DNA of 64,000 bases from Aquatica leii (Eukaryota; Arthropoda; Insecta; Coleoptera; Lampyridae): positions 19,096,354-19,160,353 of the forward strand of contig CM069432.1 of the NCBI GenBank assembly GCA_035610365.1, written 5' to 3'. Both the position numbers and the translations under genes were made by a program. Shown here in pieces: positions 58,449 to 64,000 of the stretch (positions within the stretch are counted from its first letter, which is position 1; each line of letters opens with the position of its first letter). The notes beneath the pieces are model-generated. The model ran no database searches. It worked only from the letters and a program-made list of their open reading frames with translations, and had not been told where the DNA came from.

Positions 58449-59329
58449 CTATTTTAATTATTTTCTTATAAGTATTTTTTATGTTGTACTCATCGACACA
58501 TTTCACTTTTTACGTTTTTATTAAGATTGTATAAAAAGTAGTGAAAATAAATATAACTAGTACTTCGTGTCTTTTGACAATTAAAACCACACGTACAGAT
58601 AAACTGACTACTAAACAAAATATCTGTGTTGTATTGCATAATCATACTTTTATAAAGTTAAAATTTGTGCCAGCCAGCGAAAGTAAAATAAAAATTATTT
58701 GCATCGGTTTAAGTTACAGATAAAATCGTATCCACTTTGGATCTGGATCCATTAAGTGGATCTTGTATCTGGATTTAGATTATTTATAAATTAGGATCTA
58801 ACATCTGGAACACGTCTGTGTACCTACTTAAGTCGTTATTCGAAAAAAAACACTTCCTAGAAAAGTATTAAAGCAGGTAGGTATTTAGAACGATTTGTAA
58901 CAAATTGTATAAGGTAGGAACATTTGGAAAAGATTTTCCATAATCTTTTAGGATTTATTACCCTTTCCTGTAAATTTTTTTTATTTTAACCGGAGAATAC
59001 TAACAACTAACATTTGCGCTCAGCACTTCATAATGTATTATTGCAATATTATGTCGTATGTAGTGTTGAAATTAATTTGTAAATATCGTTTAATTAAAAA
59101 TCAACATAATCACAGAATTTTTTAAAATTTCACTTTTGAGGAAGCGGATTTATTATGTAGCAAAACGATCGTGCGTATAGAAAAAAGTTTTTAATGTTGA
59201 AGCTAAAAATATTGAATATTGCTTTAAATTTGACCAATCAAACAAAACTTCCAAAATTGATCTATAAAGGATCTAGATCCATTTTAAAAGATCTTGATCT
59301 AGATCTTGGCAAGGCCTACCGACTAAAAC
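58449..59329. other. 3' flank of DUF1397 gene 3; GATC-rich scraps
   Basis: No gene. Two GATC-rich patches (58735-58815 and 59260-59320; GGATCTGGATCC and GATCTAGATCC types) look like the ends of a decayed transposon of unknown type. Confidence 0.35.
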
Positions 59330-60369
59330 CTCTCCTCAGGTCTCCTTTTCACCAGCATACGGTACCGCTTTCGCATTCTTCGCTATGCTAGTTTGCCAAT
59401 TAGCCGTCTCTTTAGTTACTTATCTCTTTTTCTTGCTTCCTCTCTTTTCTTCATTATTTTTGTGTACCAACTTTCTATTTCTTTCCATTTATCCTCGTTC
59501 TCGCACATTACGCTAATGATGTTAGATGCTTTTATTTCTTCTATCTTTTCTTCGATTTTCTTTCTTTCTTCCTGCCATCTTTTACATTTAAACACCGCAT
59601 GTTCTTTATCATCTTGTTCATTACAATCCGCGCAGTTGTCATTTTCTCTTTTTTTAAATTTGTGTAAGTATTCTCCATTTTCACCGTGACCAGTCAGCAG
59701 GTGCGTCGTATAGTAACTCAGTTCCCCGTGTTTTCTGTGTATCCAGGAGTATATGTTAGGGATCAGTTTTTTGTCCATGACTCTCTGTCTTCCCACTGTT
59801 TCTGCCATTCCGCTATTGTTGCACTAGTGTCCATTTTATCTTTTCTTTTTTTAGCCAGGATCTGTAGCGGTGAGATTCCAGCAACCACCATAATGTCTTG
59901 TGTGTTTACTGTTCTGCAAGCTCGATTAATTCTTATTGCTAGGATTCTTTGCACCCTATCTAATAGTTTATTTACTGTTCCAAATTTGATTGCTTCCTGC
60001 CAAATCTCTGCTCCGTACAATACGATTGAATCCACCCCGTGTGCTATAACTTTCTTCTTTGATGATCTGGCTCCTCCATGATTTGAGAGTATCTTCCTCA
60101 ATGCGGTTGCTTTTGTAAGAGCCCTATCTGTTATCGTCTTGACGTGCTCAATGAAGCTGAGGTTTTTATCAATGGTAATACCAAGGACCTTGATACTCTT
60201 CTGGGTTATTATTTTTTGCCCTAGTAGTTCTAAATTTAGCGCTGTGATTTTTCTTTGCCCCGTCATTAGTCCTACTTTTGTTTTTTCTGGAACCAGCTTT
60301 AGTCTGTTTTCCGTCATCCATTTGTTAATGGTTTCCATTGCTATCTTTGCTCTATATACTGCTTCTAGT
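59330..60369 (-). pseudogene. LINE (non-LTR) 3' end: RT C-terminal part, broken
   Basis: On the minus strand, 59763-60369 reads the end of a non-LTR RT: INKWMTENRLKLVPEKTKVG, then the KVLGITIDKNLSF motif, VLYGAEIW and RVQRILAIRI. A single-base frameshift near 59775 leads to 59416-59808, which ends in a C-terminal zinc knuckle of the CADCNEQDDKEHAVFKC type. The 3' UTR near 59330 has a GGTTTTAGTCGGTAGG motif, seen at the 3' ends of such elements. The 5' part is cut off by the hAT element at 60370. It is a different family from the LINE at 18856. Confidence 0.8.
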
Positions 60370-63300
60370 CAGGGGCGGATTTAGCATTAGGCAAAGTAGG
60401 CACGTGCCTAGGGCGGCATCAGAAAGAGGGGCGGCATCATTTAAGTTCAAAGAAATTGGCAGAACTGAATAAAATTATAAAATTGAAAATTGTATAAGAA
60501 TTTGATAAACCAAGTAACATCTGGTCGAACCTAAAACTCCTAATTTATGACTTTATGAGCTTCTAGACCTGCTTTGAGAAAGTTATCATTATTTTTTTAT
60601 TGTCAACCCATTTCTTTGTCGGTTCATGCAGACATTGTAATGTAGAGTAGTTTTGACCATAATATTTGGGAATCCCAACGTCTGGGTGCCGCAAAGACGA
60701 ACGCAATAAAATAATAAACTCTGCAGATTTTTCTTTGAATTTTCATACTTTACTTGGAAAGCAAAGACCAAGCATCTCGAGTGAGTGAACTGTGTGTTGT
60801 GTGTTGACAATAAGTATATACAGATTTTATAGTGTTTTGTTTTGTGTTGTGCACATCTATTGTTCATTAAAGGTAAGTTCAAGTTAATTTTTTTTTATTT
60901 GTGATGCGTTAAAATCCAAATACTTCACAAAATTTACGTTTACAAAATTATTTTTTATTTAAAAAAAACGTCAAAGGAATAACATTTTTTGTTTAATCTA
61001 AACTATTCATAACAGGACAGAATGTTCTAAAATTGGAAAAAAAAGTTTACAGATTTTTTGGTATTTTTTTCTTATAAAAAAATGGCAAAAAATACATATT
61101 TTAACATTTTTGAGTAAAATAAAACAAATCTTTTTTGTATTTTTTATTTTTAGAACACTATTAATATTATCTTTTAATTATAGATTTCTCGTCTTTAAAT
61201 AAAACAGATGTTTTTATTGCTTTAATATTTTGTTGTAAAGTTATAAATCAAAAAAAAATTGTTTTTGTAAACTTAATCCGAGAAGATACTGTATATATGT
61301 ATATATCGGTGCTATAGTTATATACTAACATACTGTAGTTCTATACTATGTAAACATATTCTCTCGCATATCGTAGTTAATGATAAAATATTTCTGATTG
61401 TTTTCCGTGTACTTTGTTTTTCTTATAACCGTTGTAAAACTTAAAAAATTATTCTAAAACTACGTTTTTGCAAGCTTTTAATGATGCAAGCTGATTTTTT
61501 TTTATTAAAATAATAAACTTTGTGTCTCTTGTTGTAATAGAGGCCCAGAAGAGCTAAGTTTTGTACTGAAAATGTCTACAAAAAGAAAGAAGCCTAGTGG
61601 ATCGGAATTTCGAAAATCTGCTAAATTAATAAAAGAAAAAAATGAACTTAGCATAAGTACGCCAAGAAAACTGGATTCGTTTTTCCTCTTAAATGAGCAT
61701 AAGACAGCACATGGATCTGAAACTTCAACAACTGATTCTCCTGCTTCCCCGGTTGACTCTTCCCAGTCTCTAGAAGTTGCTCCTGTTGAAATAACCCAAG
61801 ATGTTAATACTCCAAATTATGAGTGCAGAAATGAACTAGCCTCTTCTACAAGTGGCGTTTTCACTACGGACCCCGCGGATTGGGATATAAACAACCAAAC
61901 CATTGATTTTGTAGCAATGAATGGTTTTTTACAAAATTCAGATGGAGACTTTTCGGCTAGTAAACGAACTTTTGACGGAGTGACTAGATATTTAAATAAA
62001 TCTCTGTTCTTTCGAAGTATGCTGAATGGAGAGAAAATGCCCCGCAGCTGGCTTGTTTATTCGCCGAAAACTGGGAGAGTATTTTGTGGTCCATGTCTTC
62101 TGTTCAACAATACGTCGTCACAATTTGGAACTAAAGAAGGTTTCAACGATTGGAAAAATGCATCGGCGCGAATAATGGCTCACGAAAATTTCAATAGTCA
62201 CAAGTCTGTTGTTTTACAGTTAAAAACAAGAGGCAGTATTTGTGGTCGAGTAGACCAAAAATTGGTAGAACAGCTGCAACAAGAGATAGGCTATTGAAAA
62301 AATGTTTTGCTACGAATTGTTGCTGTAGTGAAATCGTTAGCCTCGCGTGGTCTAGCGTTTCGGGGACGCGATGAAGATTTTGGTTCGCCACATAATGGCA
62401 ATTATTTAATGTGCCTTGAGCTCATTGCCGAATTCGATCCATTTTTAGCCTCACATATATCAAAATATGGCAATAAAGGTTCGGGTTCAGGCGGAGTTAG
62501 TTATCTGTCTTCAACAACCTGCAACGAAGTCATAACAATAATGGCCACAAAAGTCACCCAAGACATAATGGCTCGGTTACGTTCGGCGAAATATTTTTCA
62601 ATAATAGCAGATTCTACTCCCGACATTTCGCATGTCGATCAATTAACGTTAGTTGTTCGATATGTAGAAGATAATTCACCTGTGGAACGATTTGTGCAAA
62701 TTATTCCAAACACAGGACACACAGGAGACGCTATGTTTAAAGCCATAGAGACTACGCTCAAAAGTCACAACATTGACATTTTAAATTGCAGAGGTCAATC
62801 TTACGACAATGCCTCAAATATGTCTGGCTGCTACAAAGGCTTGCAAGCTAGAATAAAAGAAGTTTCGCCTCGTTCGGAATTTATCCCGTGTTCTGCTCAT
62901 TCTCTAAATTTAGTTGGAGAATATGCAGCAGAGAGTTGCACAGAAGCATGCTGGTTTTTTGAATTGCTGCAGGAACTGTACAATTTTTTTTCCGCTTCTC
63001 CTAAAAAATGGAAATTGCTGCAGGACGAAATTGAACTTACGCGAGCTTTAAAAAACCAATGAGGTGGTTCAAGTACTCTGAAGAGTCTATCGCAAACTCG
63101 ATGGTCAAGACGTGCTGACGCTTGCCATAGTTTAACTCAGTCCTGGCATGAAATTTTTTCTGTATTAAGTTCTATTGAAAATAATGAAGCGGAAAAATCT
63201 AAGACAAAGTGCGAAGCCAAAAGTATTAGATTAAAATTGGAACGGCTTGAAACTGCATTTTTGTCAAAATTTTGGAGCTTTGCTAGTCATCGTTTAAATG

Positions 63301-64000
63301 CTACTAACGTTAAATTGCAGGCAGTAGAAATTGATATGATGACAGTGGTTAGTTTATACGACTCTCTTATAACTCTTTTCAAAACAACGCGTGATAATTT
63401 TGATTATTTTGAAACTGAAGCCAAAGAAATGTCAAAAATTAAAGACTACGAAAAAGATACAAAAAACCGAAAACGAAAGCTTCTATCGGATGAATCGAGA
63501 TCGGAAGAAGCTGAAATAGATGGACGCACCAACTTAAGAATTAATACATTTTTGGTGATAATTGATAATTGGGTCATTCAGTTACAGAAGCGACGAGATG
63601 CGTATTGTCACTTTTATGAAAAATTTTCTTTTTTAACAAATACAAATAGTTCCAGCAGCTTCAGTGACATAAAAAAAAGCGCCGAGAAATTAATAGCTTC
63701 GTACCCCGAAGATATTGAAGCAGATTTAATTGAAGAATTTATTCATTTTCAAGAGCATGTCAAGATAAATGACCAAAAAGATTTTACAACGCCCTTGAAG
63801 TTGTTGAAGTGGATTCGACAGGAAGACCTGCAGAGTGTTTATCCCAATATGGATATTGCTCTTCGGATCTGTTTATGCACCCCAGCAACAAACTGTTCTG
63901 AAGAACGGACCTTTTCATGCTTGCGAAGAGTTGAAAATTTTTATCGCTCTAAAATGACGCAAGAAAAACTAAACAATTTGGCTGTTTTAAACATTGAGTC
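60370..64000 (+). mobile_element. hAT element (ZMYM/TTF-finger class), left end to window edge
   Basis: The left terminal repeat begins at 60370 with CAGGGGCGGATTTAGC, followed by the GGCA-rich block typical of this class. An untranslated first exon ends with a donor near 60872, and the coding exon begins after an acceptor shortly before 61572. The right terminus lies beyond the window. The insertion cut a LINE at 60369. Confidence 0.85.
61572..64000 (+). pseudogene. hAT-type transposase with two in-frame TGA codons
   Basis: Reading from ATG 61572 in one frame, the N-terminal ~100 residues are a Ser/Thr-rich leader. The TTF-type zinc finger follows (TGRVFCGPCLLF). After a TGA at 62295-62297 the same frame gives the DUF4371-like start of the transposase (LRIVAVVKSLASRGLAFRG) and its acidic blocks (IIADSTPDIS; GQSYDNASNMSGC). 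A second TGA is at 63060-63062, then the frame stays open to the window end and contains the C-terminal dimerisation signature (TPATNCSEERTFSCLRR). The first TGA sits where relatives have Trp. Only two disruptions in ~810 codons suggest a recent loss. The enzyme would move the element. Confidence 0.85.

Noticed and set aside
60589-60882. 97-codon minus-strand frame in the hAT leader
   Set aside because: It overlaps the probable untranslated exon of the hAT element and matches nothing.

Overview
This window looks like AT-rich insect nuclear DNA, probably from a beetle; that placement is an inference from the gene family and transposon mix. It holds three host genes. The rest is mostly transposable elements, many nested in one another and of very different ages. 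I see no rRNA, tRNA, CRISPR or bacterial-type features.

Host genes. Three tandem paralogues on the + strand (13090-14027, 42594-43539, 57546-58448) share the same five-exon structure and intron phases. Each encodes a secreted protein of about 230-250 residues with 12 cysteines, matching the insect 27 kDa hemolymph glycoprotein / DUF1397 family. All three end in a hydrophobic tail that looks like a GPI-anchor signal. The blocks between them, about 28.6 and 14.0 kb, are largely transposons.

Layout. 1-3640: anonymous DNA with a 67-bp perfect palindrome. 3645-6700: decayed Ty3/gypsy element on the - strand (F). 7020-12189: decayed hAT element split by a 1.8-kb LTR-like insert. 12255-12480: Penelope endonuclease scrap. 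13090-14027: DUF1397 gene 1. 14700-26100: three decayed copies (A, B, C) of one Ty3/gypsy family on the - strand; copy B carries a 3.65-kb LINE in its gag. 27496-34157: nearly intact copy of that family on the + strand. 34725-35657: Penelope fold-back with hammerhead-like motifs. 35924-37370: pogo-type transposase remnant. 37415-42279: Ty3/gypsy element D on the - strand. 42594-43539: DUF1397 gene 2. 45320-49490: nested piggyBac, BEL/Pao and Penelope remnants. 49968-52551: DNA transposon with CACTGG termini. 53030-56935: Ty3/gypsy element E on the + strand, a relative of D. 57045-57248: hAT-type MITE. 57546-58448: DUF1397 gene 3. 59330-60369: LINE 3' end cut by a second hAT element (60370 to the window end).

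Most notable. The nearly intact Ty3/gypsy element has 455-bp LTRs differing at about one site and a TTAT target duplication. Downstream of its integrase, in the same reading frame, it encodes a TARG1/OARD1-like macrodomain that keeps the Lys and Asp known to be catalytic in that family, followed by a CCCH zinc finger. The usual gag zinc knuckle has lost two of its four ligands. I do not know of a described Ty3/gypsy element with this arrangement. A one-base frameshift in the integrase core separates the two ORFs of this copy.
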